Shown here: piece after piece, positions 22,455 to 34,244 of the stretch
How positions within the stretch are numbered: position 1 is the stretch's first letter
Layout: every line of letters starts with the position of its first letter
Assembly (NCBI RefSeq): GCF_910594005.1
Contig: NC_057843.1
Coordinates: 29,733,001-29,797,000 of the forward strand
Direction: 5' to 3'
Length of the DNA stretch: 64,000 bases
Origin: Cervus elaphus
Lineage: Eukaryota; Chordata; Mammalia; Artiodactyla; Cervidae
The notes under the pieces: generated by a model
What the model saw: the letters and a program-made list of their open reading frames with translations, nothing else
Told to the model about the DNA's origin: nothing
Database searches by the model: none
Position numbers and translations under genes: made by a program

Positions 22455-23330
22455 GCTACTGAAGAATTTTAAGCCAGGGAATGATGAGATCAGATCTGCA
22501 TGTTAGAAAGACCACCCTGGCAGCAGCATAGAGGTTAGACAGGTGAAATGTCGGTACACAAAGCTAGAGTCAGAAAAACAGTTAGATGGCTACTGCAAGA
22601 GCCCATGGAAGGTGTGATGAGAGCAGCATCAGTGATTGAGCAGAGAGGGTGTTAAGGAGCTGGGAGTGGTAGGTTCCAACAGACAACTGCCTCTAGAGAG
22701 TAAGAGAGGGGGATTCTTCTTTAAATGTCTATCTGGCTGAGGTAGTAGGTTAATGCTACTGTTCACTTGTAGACAAGAGAGTTCAGGATAAATAATGAGC
22801 CTGCTTTTGGTCTTGGACAGCCTATTATGAAACATACAAAAAGGGTCCAGAGTGCAGGTTTGAGCTCAAGAGAAAAATCAGCTAGTGATAGAGATTTAGA
22901 AAATGTCAATATGAAAGTTTAAAGTATAGATATGTATTCAGATAGATCATGCAGTTTGAGAATTAAAGAAGTAAGAGGCCAGGAAAGCAGCAGCCTTTCA
23001 GAGAGAGACAGAAAAGGGACCTAGATGAAAGGTTAGGTGAAGAGAGTTAATGTTAAGGAAATCATGCAGAAGAAGGTGGGCAGATAGGCAGGAATGAGGA
23101 TGGAAATAGGCTCACTGGGTTTGGAAAAACAGAGGTGATTGCTGACCTTTGCCTGGCAGTATCTGTGGAATGTTGAAAGCCAAGGCTGTGGATTTGGGTT
23201 GAGTACTTAGTGGGAAGTCAGGAAGCCTAGAATGAATGTAGGTGAATTTTCTAGAAGATTTGACAGTGATTCTCCTTTAAGTGGAGTAGAAAATAGGCAT
23301 TTTGGGGCAAGAGAGGTGCAGAATTAAGTA
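22455..23330. mobile_element. Ancient repeat of uncertain name
   Basis: Blocks such as gggaatgatgagatcagatc, gttagaaagaccaccctggc, agatggctactgcaagagcc, tttgagctcaagagaaaaat, gcctttcagagagagacaga and gtgattgctgacctttgcct occur in this order in a common old mammalian repeat. I recall the consensus but cannot attach a reliable family name. Confidence 0.4.
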
Positions 23331-24920
23331 TTTTGTGATTTCTTTCTCTGGTAAGACATGTGCTTCTTGACAGGTGTAAAATATTGGAAATAACTGATAT
23401 TTGTAGTCCTTTTGTTAAAAATTCACTAGCTAGTCATTCATTGTTAATTTATGGCATAGATTTAATAATTTTGAGTAAATTTTTATGAAAATGTCCAGAT
23501 GTGACTACAGTGTATTTGAAAGAATGCATGTTAATTTGATTCATTGAGCAATTAGGTGATTTGATGAACATCTCTCCTTGTTTTGGTGACATTTATAAAT
23601 GTTTGTGTGCTTCAAGAGAATTACTTTCAGGTATGACTGTGTCAATTTTAAAACTAATGACATATTTGAAATTCATCAGATCTTTCCCAACTTTTCAAAA
23701 TAAAAACTTGGAGAGGATATTTGATTGACGGCTAAATGTAAAATTTGAGACAAGTTGTTAGGAAAACCATACGTTAATAGTTAATTGTTTTCCTCAATGA
23801 TTTGATTTTTTTTTTTCCTTCAAGAGCTCTTAGGGGTCTGAGACAAGCTTTTAGAATACATATCTCTTTACCTAGAAATACTGTTCTATATGTTATGTTT
23901 ATATCATAACTCAAGCCCTCTTTTATTTTAACTGCATGTTCTATTACATACTGCATTCTATTTCAGCTAAATTTGGGACACATTTCTTCAACCTCATGTG
24001 ACTTTAAGCAAAATTGAAAAAGGCAAATTTATTATTAAATTCTGTTCAAAAACTTGTTGACACCATCACCTCCCCCTTTCTCTCCCATATTCATCTGTGA
24101 ATTTGAGAACACACTTAGGCTGACAAGAATCAGAGTCAGTAAATGAAATGCAGATGAGTTTTAGCTATGCTGTTGTTAAGACTTTAGTTTGGGTAAAGGA
24201 AAGCTTTTAGGTAAGGGCCTGGAGAACTTGACCCTAAATGAAATCTGATGGTCTTGGATGAGAAATGAGAGAATGCTATTGCTCTGGTAGCTACTGGTAT
24301 AGTTGAGATGGGTTGGTAAGGCCAGAAATGTGGTGGTGAGGGGAGGGAACCAACAAAGAATGGGTCTAGGATGGAGTGTTAATAAAATTAATAAAAGTTT
24401 CTATTTTCTGCAGTATGGAAAATGGAGTCATCTGTACATATCTAGAAATAAACGACAAAAGAGGAGAAACATTTTCTCAAATGAATAGTTAAGCTTATAA
24501 GGAAAAAAAAAAAAAACCCGAAAAACAAAAAACTGAGGGCCCTAAATCATATACAAAAAATGTGAAACTAGACTGTGAGTAGACACTAAATCTATGTGCC
24601 CAAAGGACATTAGCCGATCTTGATAACCAAGAGTTTTGTCTTTTATGAGGACTACAGGGATAAGAGAGTGGACCTTGGGCTGAGCGGTTAAGAGTTGGAA
24701 TGAAGACCCTTTATTGTAATGTGGGGATCCTTGAAGAGCTCATTCAGTGTAGCAGTAGGTTTAAACATCTCTGCTGGCAAAGACAGGTGACAATTAGTCT
24801 GTCCTGGTCAGGGATCTGGATGGTAGGATAAAATCTCCTCATTCCACTGCCATGATCTTTACATTACTGTTAAGCCATGAAATTAATGTAAAGAGGTCCT
24901 CAGTCTCAGTGCCCTTATAC
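23331..24920. other. Intergenic sequence, nothing firmly recognised
   Basis: AT-rich DNA with an A-rich tract at about 24500-24530. No transposon boundary or gene is recognised; parts may be unassigned old L1 5-prime sequence belonging to the element that starts at about 24.9 kb. Confidence 0.35.
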
Positions 24921-26177
24921 ATCTAGGGAAAACAGGCATAAATCTTTTCTGAATATATGAACCTTTAACCTGGAATGGCAAAAACTACTCCAGACAAAGC
25001 CCTATCAACAAAATTGACAAACAAAAATTATTACATGCAAATGGAAACAAGCTATGATGAACAAAATCAACAGAATCAATGACTATAAGTAGTAGACACC
25101 CAAGATTTCAGATACTAGAATTATTAAAGAATGTTATGTATGTATATGCAGAAAATGTTGAAAGAAATAGAAACTAGAGTTGAAAACACAGAACAAATCA
25201 AGATATTATAAAAACCAAATGTCACCAAAAAATAATAGGCATATTTGGAAGAAAAAAAATAAATATATGTAGATATAAATGAAAAACTAACACCAAAATG
25301 AAAAATTCAATGGAGAGATTAAACATTAAATAGGTTAAAGGTAAAGAGAAAATTGGCGAACTGGAAATTGCTTCTGAATAAATGACCCATAGTAATGCAC
25401 AGAGAGAGAAAAAAGGATAGAAAAATGACAAAGGATTAGAGATGAAGGTGAGAATAGAAGGTCCAAACAAAATTTAGAGTGATAGAACAGAGAGAATGGA
25501 GGAGGGATAATATTCAAAGAGGTAATGGTTGAAAGTTTTTTAAGAATCGATGAAAGATACAAATCTTCAAATTCAGGGAGGTAAATGGACTCTTAACAGA
25601 TTAAATAGAAATGTAGATCACCAGAGATGAGGAACTACTTGAAATAATTTAGAGAGATAGAATAAAATATATATAAATAGGAATTAGACTGAAATCAGGC
25701 ATTTGAGTTGCAAAAACAGAAACAGTATTAGATCTGTTACAGTAATTAGATCAGAAACAGTAATTAGATCTTGAAAACTCTGATAGTTAAAACTTCAGTT
25801 CAGTCAGTTCAGTTGCTCAGTCGTGTCCGACTCTTTGCGACCCCATGAATCCCAGCGCGTCAGGCCTCCCTGTCCATCACCAGCTCCCGGAGTTCACTCA
25901 AACTCATGCCCATCGAGTTGGTGATGCCATCCAGCCATCTCATCCTCTGTCATCCCCTTCTCCTCCTGCCCCCAATCCCTCCCAGCATCAGGGTCTTTTC
26001 CAATGAGTCAACTCTTTGCATGAGGTGGCCAAAGTATTTGAGTTTCAGATTCAACATTTGTCCTTCCAATGAACACGCAGGACTGATCTCCTTTAGGATG
26101 GACTGGTTGGATCTCCTTGCAGTCCAAGGGACTCTCAAGAGTCTTCTCCAACACCACAGTTCAAAAGCATCAATTCT

Positions 26178-26780
26178 TCAGTGCTCAGCTTTCTTCACAG
26201 TCCAACTCTCACATCCATACATGACCACTGGAAAAACCATAGCCTTGACCAGACGGACCTTTGTTGGCAAAGTAATGTCTCTGCTTTTTAATATGCTATC
26301 TAGGTTGGTCATAACTTTCCTTCCAAGGTGTAAGCGTCTTTTAATTTCATGGCTGCAGTCACCACCTGCAGTGATCTTGGAGCCCAAAAAACTGAAGTCT
26401 GACAGTGTTTCCACTGTCTCCCCATCTATTTCCCACAAGGTGATGGGACCAGATGTCATGATCTTAGTTTTCTGAATGTTGAGCTTTAAGCCAACTTTTT
26501 CACTTTTCCCTTTCACTTTCATCAAGAGGCTTTTTTGTTCCTCTTCACTTTCTGCCCTAAGGGTGGTGTCATCTGCATATCTGAGGTTATTGATATTTCT
26601 CCCTGCAATCTTGATTCCAGCTTGTACTTCTTCCAGCCCTGTGTTTCTCATGATGTACTCTGCATATAAGTTAAATAAGCAGGGTGACAATATACAGCCT
26701 TGACATACTCCTTTTCCTATTTGGGACCAGTCTATTGTTCCATGCCTAGTTCTAACTGTTGCTTCCTGACCTGCATACAA
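26178..26780 (-). pseudogene. BovB reverse transcriptase, palm to C-terminal region
   Basis: A 200-codon frame contains motif B (GKGVCQGCILSPCLFNLYA at residues 22-40), the catalytic motif C as YADD at residues 68-71 (26568-26579), the LKLNIQKTK block (residues 98-106), the FLGSKITAGGDCSHEIKRRL block and the VKAMVFPVVMYGCESWTVKK block before a stop. The family enzyme copies its own RNA into DNA at a nicked target. The catalytic residues survive, but the frame is cut off from motif A, which lies in another frame upstream (26784-27095). Confidence 0.9.
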
Positions 26781-26783
26781 GTT

Positions 26784-27095
26784 TCACAAGAGGCAGGTCA
26801 AGTGGTCTGGTATTCCCATCTCTTTCAGAATTTTCCACAGTTTATTGTGATCCACACAGTCGAAGGCTTTGGTATAGTCAATAAAGCAAAAATAGATGTT
26901 TTTCTGGAACTCTTTTGCTTTTTCGATGATCCAGTGGATATTGGCAATTTGATCTCTGGCCCCTCTGCCTTTTCTAAAGCCAGCTTGAACATCTGGAAGT
27001 TCACGGTTCACGTATTGCTGAAGCCTGGCTTGGAGAATTTTGATCATTACTTTACTGCGTGTGAGATGAGTGCAATTGTGTGGTAGTTTGAGCAT
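26784..27095 (-). pseudogene. BovB reverse transcriptase, fingers and motif A
   Basis: A 103-codon frame carries LQARLQQYVNRELPDVQAGF, the KGRGARDQIAN block and motif A as FIDYTKAFDCVDH, then KILKEMGIPDHLTCLL, where a stop separates it from the following palm frame by a few codons. Together the two frames cover most of the palm and show only a few disabling changes. Confidence 0.9.
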
Positions 27096-27352
27096 TCTCT
27101 GGGATTGCCTTTCTTAGGGATTGGAATGAAAACTGACCTTTTCCAGTCCTGTGGCCACTGCTGAGTTTTCCAAATTTGCTGGCATATTGAGTGCAGCACT
27201 TTCACAGCATCATCTTTCAGGATTTGAAATAACTCAACTGAAATTCCGTCTTACCCACTAGCTTTGTTTGTAGTGATGCTTTCTAAGGCCCACTTGATTT
27301 CACATTCCAGGATGTCTGGCTCTAGGTGAGTGATCACACCATTGTGATTATC

Positions 27353-27652
27353 TGTGAAAAGAAGAGAAGCAAAAAGCAAAGGAGAAAAGGAAACACATTC
27401 CCATTTGAATGCAGAGTCCCAAAGAATAGCCAGGAGAGATAAGAAAGCCTTCCTCAGTGATCAGTGCAAAGAAATAGAGGAAAACAGCAGAATGGGAAAG
27501 ACTAGAGATCTCTTCAAGAAAATTAGAGATGTCAAGGGAAAATTTCAGGCAAAGATGGGTTCGATAAAGGACAGAAATGGTATGGACCTAACAGAAGCAG
27601 AAGATATTAAGAAGAGGTGGGAAGAATACACAGAAGAACTGTACAAAAAAAA
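27353..27652 (+). pseudogene. Inverted BovB linker segment
   Basis: Translation of the frame at 27354-27665 reads KRREAKSKGEKE, HLNAESQRIARRDKKAF, DQCKEIEENSRMGKTRDLFKK, then DLTEAEDIKKRWEEYTEELYKK, which is the charged linker between endonuclease and reverse transcriptase. It lies in the opposite orientation to the rest of the same insertion and ends at the TSD. Confidence 0.88.
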
Positions 27653-28104
27653 TTTTATAACTTAGTCCAAGCTTAATTATCATTAACAGATTGAATGTAT
27701 ATGTTTTGGGCAAAGGACAATTGAGCATTTACTACCAACATATATTCACCAAGGGGACATTTGTAGGATATATGGCAAATTATAGGAAGACTGAAAGAAC
27801 CTGCCATAAAGGACAGAAATGCAAAATGGAATAAGGAGAAAGTAGGTAAATCACAGGAATAAGTGTAACGAAATATTGACTGGGAAAAATAAACCCAACT
27901 ACCTCTATATTAGTGACCAGTTGTGAAATTTTGAAAACAAGTTAGAATTAAAGTATGAAGCATAATAAAATGCAAGATAAAAAGGAATGATCAGAGTGAA
28001 AGTATTCTGTGAAATATTGTTTGGGAAGAGGAAGCTAAGATGATTAACTTTAGATTCTGTTACATAAGATGCATATTTTGATTTTAAGTTAACTCCTAAA
28101 ATTA

Positions 28105-28168
28105 ATAGAAATTTAAAATAATAGAAATTTATAGAAATAGAAATTTAAAATAATCAAAATAGAAATTT
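28105..28168. repeat. ATAGAAATTT short tandem/near-tandem repeat
   Basis: The 10-mer ATAGAAATTT occurs at 28105, 28121, 28137 and 28159, with a partial copy at 28131, separated by AAAATA-like spacers. It is a local expansion inside the old L1 block. Confidence 0.75.
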
Positions 28169-30006
28169 ATAATACAATGTCAAACAAAGTCAGGCTCAAG
28201 ATGAGGGAAAAAACAGCATACAAAAACCGGCTGTATAAAAACTGTAAGATAGATGAGAAAATCAAAATTCTTAATCATAATAAATGTAATGAGACAGACT
28301 TTTTTTGCAGTTCATAAGAACCATATGAAGAATGTATACCCAAAATTAAAAAAAAAAAATTGGAGAATTACAAAAAGGTAATTCAACAATAGAACTGGGA
28401 GAATTTGAGACATGTGTTTTAAATATTAGTAGGTAAAACAGAAAAAGTGTTGTAAGGGTATATTTATAGATGACTTGAAAAAATATAAATGAGGAACTTG
28501 ATCTAATAAACACATATAAAACAATTGAGGAATAAATGTTTCTTAATCACATAGAAAATACTTTATGAAAATTGATCCTACACTTGGCCACAGACATGTT
28601 TCAACAAATTTTGGAAAACTGGCATCATATTTAATTCAAGATTGTTTTCTGACATTACTAATTTAAGTAGCCCTATGTGTCAAAAATTTAAAAGCCCACC
28701 TCAACAAGTAAATCTTGGGGAAAAAGAACAAATGAAAATAAGAATTAGAATATTCTAGAACTCAATGAGATAAAAATGCATATCCAACCCATAGGGTACA
28801 TCAAATTCCTACACTGAAGGAAAACTCATTTAGGAAAAAAGAAAGGCTAAAAATTAGTGACATATGGATGCAACCTAATAAATGAGATAAAGAATAACAA
28901 GATTATCACAAAGAAAGATGAATGAAATAATAAAAGCAGAAATTAATTTTAGAAGATATGATAGGTAAAATCAATAAATCAGCAGAGTCACTTTTTTGAA
29001 AAATCTAGGATAGCTCTGGCAAGACTGAAAGAAATGAGAAATAACAAATTGTAAGGACAAAGAGGAAAAACTAGCACAAAAAATTTCAAGTAATTACTAA
29101 TATGCTTAAAACTGTTATGGTAGTGTTCTGAAATTTTAGATGAAATGGCCCCACCAGCTTAGCTCAGTTGCACAGTCATGTCCAGTGCTTTGCGACCCCA
29201 CGGACCGAAGCACGCCAGGCTTTCCTGTCTGTCACCAGCTCCCAGAGCTTGCTCAAACTCATGTCCATTGAGTCCGTGATGCCAACCAATCATCATCCTC
29301 TGTCGACCATTCTCCTCCTTCCTTCAATCTTTCCCAGCATCAGGGTCTTTTCCAATGAGACTATTCTTTGCATCAGGTGGTCAAAGTATTGGAGTTTCAG
29401 CTTCAGTATCAGTCCTTCCAATGAATATTCAGGACTGATCTCCTTTAGGATGGACTGGTTGGATCTCCTTGCAGTCCAAGGGACTCTCAAGAGTCTTCTC
29501 CAACACCACAGTTCTAAAGGATCAATTCTTTGGAGCTCAGCTTTCTTTATAGTCCAACTCTCACATCCATACATGACTACTGGAAAAACCATAACTTTGA
29601 CTAGACAGACCTTTGTTGGCAAAGTAATGTCTGCTTTTTAGTATGCTGTCTAAATTGGTCATAGCTTTTCTTCCAAAGAGCAAGCGTCTTTTAATTTCAT
29701 GGTTGCAGTCACCGTCTGCAGTGATTTTGGATCCCAAGAAATTAAAGTCTGTCACAGTTTCCATTACATCCCTGTCTATTTGCCATGAAGTGATGGGACC
29801 AGATGCCATGATCTTAGTTTTTTTGAATGTTGAGTTTTAAGCCAACTTTTTCACTCTCCTGTTTTACTTTCATCAAGAGGCTCTTTAGTTCTTCACTTTC
29901 TGCCATCAGGGTAGTGTCATCTGCATATTTGAGGTTAATGACATTTCTCCTGGCAATCTTGATTCTGGCTTGAGCTTCATTCAGCCCATCATTTCACATG
30001 ATGTAG

Positions 30007-30228
30007 GGCTTTCCTGGTGACTCAGAAGGTAAAGTGTCTGCCTGCAACACGGGAGACCTGGGTTCAATCCCTGGGTCAGGAAGATCCCCTGGAGAAGGAA
30101 ATGGCAACCCACTCCAGTACTCTTGCCTTGAAAATCCCATGGATGGAGGAGGCTGGTGGGCTACAGTCTATGGGGTTACAAAGAGTGGGACAAACTGAGC
30201 GACTTCACTTTTACTTTCACTTTTTCAC
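30007..30228 (+). mobile_element. Bov-tA SINE inside BovB
   Basis: Head gggctttcctggtgactcag, tRNA-like ggttcaatccctgggtcagg, the gaaggaaatggcaacccact block and a CTTTTACTTTCAC tail. BovB sequence stops at acatgatgta on the left and resumes with ctctgcatatgttaaataag on the right, which are adjacent in intact BovB. The SINE is therefore younger than its BovB host. I do not see a clean TSD. Confidence 0.9.
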
Positions 30229-30353
30229 TCTGCATATGTTAAATAAGCAGGGTGATAATATACAGCCTCGATGGACTCCTTTCCCAATTTGGAACCAGTC
30301 TGTTGTTCCATGTCTGGTTCTAACTGTTGCTTCTTGATCTGCATACAGATATC

Positions 30354-30839
30354 TCAGGAGGCAGGTAAGGTGGTCTGGTATTCCCATCTCTTTAAGAATT
30401 TTCCACCGTTTGTTGTGACCACACAGTCAAAGGCTTTGATGTAGTCTATAAAGCAGAAATAGATGTTTTTCTGGAACTCTCTTGCTTTTTTGATGATCCA
30501 GTGGATGTTGGCAATTTGATCTCTGGTTCCTCTGCCCTTTCTAAATCCAGCTTGAACATCTGGAATTTCTCGGTTCACATACTGTTGAAGCCTGACTTCG
30601 AGAATTTTGGGCATTACTTTGCTAGTGTGTGAGATGAGTGCAATTGTGTGGTAGTTTGAACATTCTTTGGCATTGCCTTTCATTGGGATTGGAATGAAAA
30701 CTGAACTTTTCCAGTCCTGTGGCCACTGCTGAGTTTTCCAAATTTGCTGACATATTGAGTGCAGTACTTTAATAGCATCATCTTTCAGGATTTGAAATAG
30801 CTCAACTGGAATTCCATCACCTCCACTAGGTTTGTTCAT
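30354..30839 (-). pseudogene. BovB reverse transcriptase N-terminal remnant
   Basis: A 161-codon frame with GGDGIPVELFQILKDD, ICQQIWKTQQWPQDWK, FIPIPMKGNAKECSNYHTIA, PDVQAGFRKGRGTRDQIAN and motif A (FIDYIKAFDCV). Right after motif A a frameshift (residues about 137 onward) destroys the frame. The catalytic Asp of motif A is present. Confidence 0.9.
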
Positions 30840-31210
30840 AGTGATGCTTCCTAAGGCCCACTTGACTTTTCATTCCAAGATGTCTGGCTCTAGGTGGGTG
30901 ATCATAAAATTTTTATGCTAATGTTTTGAAATTTTAGACAAAATGGCCCCATAGAAAACAGAATATTGAAGAAGTACCTGAATAAACACATAATCATCAA
31001 TGTAACTGAATCATGTGGTACATATGGTACATAATGGTACATACAAAAGCATATAGAAACTGAACAGTTTTAGGAATGAGCTCTCAGAATATTCGTGAAG
31101 CAGATAATTCCAAGCTTGTACAAATAATTCAAATAATAGAAACATAAGGAAACCTCCCCAACTTGCTTTATATTTAAGACTAATATGATCTTGAAAATCT
31201 AGAAGGTTAC

Positions 31211-32265
31211 TCTGGAGCCAATATGAAAATCAAATCTCTATAGTGTAGATACAGAGAGACTCCTTCCTTCTTCTGATCAGGGTTTGGACGGCAACATAAT
31301 TTCCATCCTTTGAATGTGGACAGTATAAAATGCAGGAAAATTTAAGGTAAGGGTAATTAGACTGCAGTCTCACTATAAAGAGATTTTATTTTCTAAGCAC
31401 CCAAAAGGGCAAAAGAGATTTTTTTGACCTGATAAGTAAGGAACAATTAGCAATAAAACTAGTCAATTTATTATATGTTAAACTATTGACACTTTACCGC
31501 TGAGTTGAGATAGGAGAGCCCCTGGGAAGAGGAAATTTACATCTTGGGGTAATGTACTATGAATCAGTTTTCTTGACTCAGCACTATATGCATTTATCTT
31601 TAAAACCTTTAATGTGGGTTTGAAGTTGGTGTTGTCATAATTTTTCAGATTAAGGGAAGGAGGCCTTGAGTTGTAAACTAGTAATTAGTGTAGCCAGTTA
31701 TCTTAGCCATAGGCTATTTCATTAGAAAGGCCATGCTTGTTTCCTGACACCAAGTTGACTCTTAAGATAGGAGTATTTTCTAAGACAGATCAAACTGAGT
31801 AATATGAACTGATTTAACTAAGAGTGGCTTAGCTATTCTGTCCCTAAAAGATAGTTAGAAGATATATCTATCTTTTTAAATATACACTGCACTATTCAGA
31901 TGGAAAGCATATAAAATGAGCACGCATTAACTAAAAAATAGTAATAAAAGAACACGTGGAAAAATACCACCAAAAATCTGAAATAAATTATTTTTGATTC
32001 CGTGGAATGTATCTGAATGCCCCTCCTTTCCAAATCCCCCAACCCTGAATGGAGGAACCACTATGTAGATTTTTGTGCTGAATAGTCGCTTTAATTCCAT
32101 AGCTTTGCCAATAGTGGAGATATTCTAAACAAGACACTACTTATTTTTAGAGTTATATGTGGTGCCTAATCTTGGATTTGCTCCTTATCTAGAGAAAAAC
32201 AAACTTGGAAAAAACCGTTTTTGTGACAACAAGGGAAGCTTGAATGTGGAATGGCTATTTAGATA
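31211..32265. other. AT-rich intergenic sequence
   Basis: No repeat family or gene is recognised. The left edge may still include unrecognised L1 sequence. Confidence 0.35.
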
Positions 32266-32269
32266 ATAA

Positions 32270-32467
32270 TATTGTAAAGAACTCAACTGCCAATGCAGGA
32301 GACACAAGAGACATGGTTTGATCCCTAGGTTGGGAAGATCCCTTGAGGAGGGCATGGCAGCCCTCACCAATATTCTTGCATGGAGAATCCCATGGACAGA
32401 GAAGTCTGGCAGACTATGGTCCATAGGGTTGCAAAGGGTCAGACACAACTGAAGTGACTGAGCATGC
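32270..32467 (+). mobile_element. Bov-tA SINE (5-prime truncated)
   Basis: Starts within the tRNA-like head (attgtaaagaactcaactgc) and contains ggtttgatccctaggttggg, the catggcagccctcaccaata block and the tail gggtcagacacaactgaagt. Diverged from the other copies. An ATAATAA-like flank match on both sides is suggestive but not convincing. Confidence 0.88.
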
Positions 32468-34240
32468 ATTTTATCAATAATAAGCTTCCTGAGTCTGTTG
32501 AATGTACTGTGATTAAGTTACAGAAACTCCTTGATTTTTGGAAATATACACTCAAGTGTTCACAGATAGCAAAATTAAATAAATGAAACATTGAGTGCAA
32601 ACCTAATTACCTTCATAAGTTGAAGGTTCTCAAGAAAAGATGAGTTGAATAGAATTATTCACTGGTATCTCCTGTCTGTGAGTTGACAAGACTCTACACT
32701 GGGGAAATTGATGAAGTACTAAATTTGTCCCTACAGGAATGGAGGAGGGGCAGTTAGGATTAGGGTTAGGGTTAGTTGGAGAGAATTTGCAGAGGTTCAA
32801 GTTTCTTGCATAATTTTGTGCATTTTCTGTGCTGCACAGACCTGCCTGGTAAGGTGGCAGCAGGTTGGAGGTTGGCTGGTGGTGCTGAAATTCAGCAGAT
32901 GCATTTTTGCCTAAGGAATGGATGCTGGGAGAGGTTCTTTGTAATACCTTCACCTCATGGATGTCTTCTCTTCCCAAATTCCCCCACTATGAGGGACTTA
33001 TCTTTTCAGCCAGTTAATCTGCCTGAAGAAGATACCCTTGAAGGAATTTCCATGAAATCTAGTTTCTTACTGATGCAGTGCTGCTAGCATCTTTTTCATT
33101 CCCATATTTCCAGTAAGTTTCTCCTTATTTCAAGCCCTCCACCGTTCATTTCTGGATTCAACAACCTCTAGAGCTATAGGTCCCTGTGCCTTTTGAAGAT
33201 GGTTTGGCACAAATCATGTTGGTTCTCAGCTTTCTCTAGTGCCAGCTTGGAAATAGGCTTGTTTGTCTTGGCTAACTATGGGATTACTGGGCCATCTGAT
33301 TTCCAGATCCAAAATTTGTTGGCTATATCTGCTTTCTTATTCTGTCTGTATCTAAGGATTTGTCTTTTTAAGAATTCCTTGAGTGAAGTTTTAATGGAGT
33401 TTCAGATGAAGCAAACTGAGATGCATATTTCAGCCCTTCATCTTAACATGGAAGCCTCTGAGATCTCTATTAAAATACATGATCATTGGTTTGTATTATT
33501 TCTTTAGAAACATATTTGTCCTAAAGGAAAAATTGTGAGAAGGTAGCCACTAGGTTAGTAATGCTCCAGGGATGAAGTGTTGGGTTGGAAGAAGTGCCCT
33601 CATGTCTTTCCCCATGTTGACACTCAGCTTAGGTTCTATGGCACGTAAGTTCCTGGTCCAGACCGAGGCAGGCCCAGAAGTGCCCAGGGTGTTCCATTGC
33701 CTTCAGGTAGGAGGGTCTAGAATGGGTTGGGTTATTCCAAACTTGATGTATGTGGGCAGTGCCAAACTTAAACTCTAGCAAGAGAGCTCCTTGCCTTGGG
33801 TCCAATGTCACACTCCCCTGTAGCCCTTCTCCGGCCGTGTCTGTGGGATTGAGGCTCCGTCTGCATGCCTAGCAGTATCCGTGTCACCTACACTTCAGAC
33901 CAGACCCCAGAATTTCCATCCTAAATGGCCTCAAGCCTATATCATGGGTTCGTGTGATTCTCTTCCCTGGATGTTCCCTCCTGGGGGTGTTTCCCACTGA
34001 TGGGTATGGATGGAGAAGTGGCCAAGAGAGAAGTGACTGTAGGGGATATGACTAATGCTTGGATATATGAGCTAGGGGTCAGTAAGTGATCATGTGAGAC
34101 CTACTGCCATGCCAGACAGATCTGGGGTGAGAAGACAGGGAGGTAGACTAGGAACCAAGGGCCAAGGGTCATGCCATCATGTCCCAGGGTGGAATCCTAA
34201 GGAGACTGAGAATTCCTCATTGAAGCCTGACCTTCTAGGT
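32468..34240. other. Intergenic sequence with three chance-like frames
   Basis: Frames of 115 codons (32630-32977, -), 103 codons (32776-33087, +) and 104 codons (33193-33507, +) occur in unique DNA. They overlap on opposite strands, show no known domain, and the first gains its Asn-Pro run from a telomere-like repeat. I see no splice or promoter context. I regard them as chance. Confidence 0.35.
32754..32775. repeat. Short telomere-like (TTAGGG)n
   Basis: The bases read TTAGGA TTAGGG TTAGGG TTAG, i.e. about 3.7 units with one mismatch. Confidence 0.9.
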
Positions 34241-34244
34241 TCTT

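Larger units (their letters stand above)
25796..27654 (-). mobile_element. BovB LINE with 5-prime inversion (twin priming)
   Basis: From the tail at the left edge the element runs in reverse up to about 27354. The sequence then switches to forward BovB for about 300 bp (27353-27652). The forward part ends in gtacaaaaaa; in intact BovB the next bases lead within about a dozen nucleotides to the point where the reverse part starts (cagataatcac). The bases CTG at 27352-27354 fit both arms, a junction microhomology. Flanks TTAAAACTT (25787-25795) and TTATAACTT (27655-27663) form an 8-of-9 TSD. This copy keeps long frames, so it is among the younger ones, but it is truncated and broken. Confidence 0.92.
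29154..30904 (-). mobile_element. BovB LINE flanked by an unusually long duplication
   Basis: Reverse BovB from tail to the linker (ends ctctaggtgggtgatca). The flanks at 29115-29153 and 30913-30951 agree at 34 of 39 positions and can be extended leftward to about 47 bp (29107-29153 against 30905-30951). This is much longer than the 9-13 bp TSDs of the neighbouring copies. A Bov-tA lies inside. Motif C is still YADD (29916-29927), but several frameshifts separate the coding blocks. Confidence 0.9.
24930..31210 (+). mobile_element. Old L1 LINE split by two BovB insertions
   Basis: Three blocks read in L1 order in the same direction. 24930-25795 resembles ORF1 (tggcgaactggaaattgctt; atgcacagagagagaaaaaa; ggtaatggttgaaagttttt). 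27655-29153 resembles ORF2 N-terminal half (caataaatcagcagagtcac; tttttgaaaaatctaggata; ctctggcaagactgaaagaa). 30951-31210 resembles a later ORF2 part (gaagcagataattccaagct; ataggaaacctccccaactt-like). With the BovB copies removed about 2.6 kb of one element remains. It is strongly diverged and has no usable frame. Confidence 0.65.

Noticed and set aside
26178..27095. Reverse transcriptase as part of a new system such as a retron or diversity-generating element
   Set aside because: The protein matches BovB block for block and sits in a tail-to-TSD LINE insertion; no partner RNA, template repeat or accessory gene is present.
28105..28168. CRISPR-like array
   Set aside because: Ten-base AT-rich units with irregular 6-12 bp spacing inside an old L1; no real spacers and a mammalian context.
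32754..32775. Telomere-like TTAGGG repeats
   Set aside because: Fewer than four units with a mismatch; too short for an interstitial telomere or a fusion point, and compatible with chance. It only explains the Asn-Pro run in an antisense frame.
32630..33507. Three open frames of 103-115 codons as genes
   Set aside because: Overlapping opposite strands, no domain, no splice context; lengths are near what is expected by chance in 64 kb.
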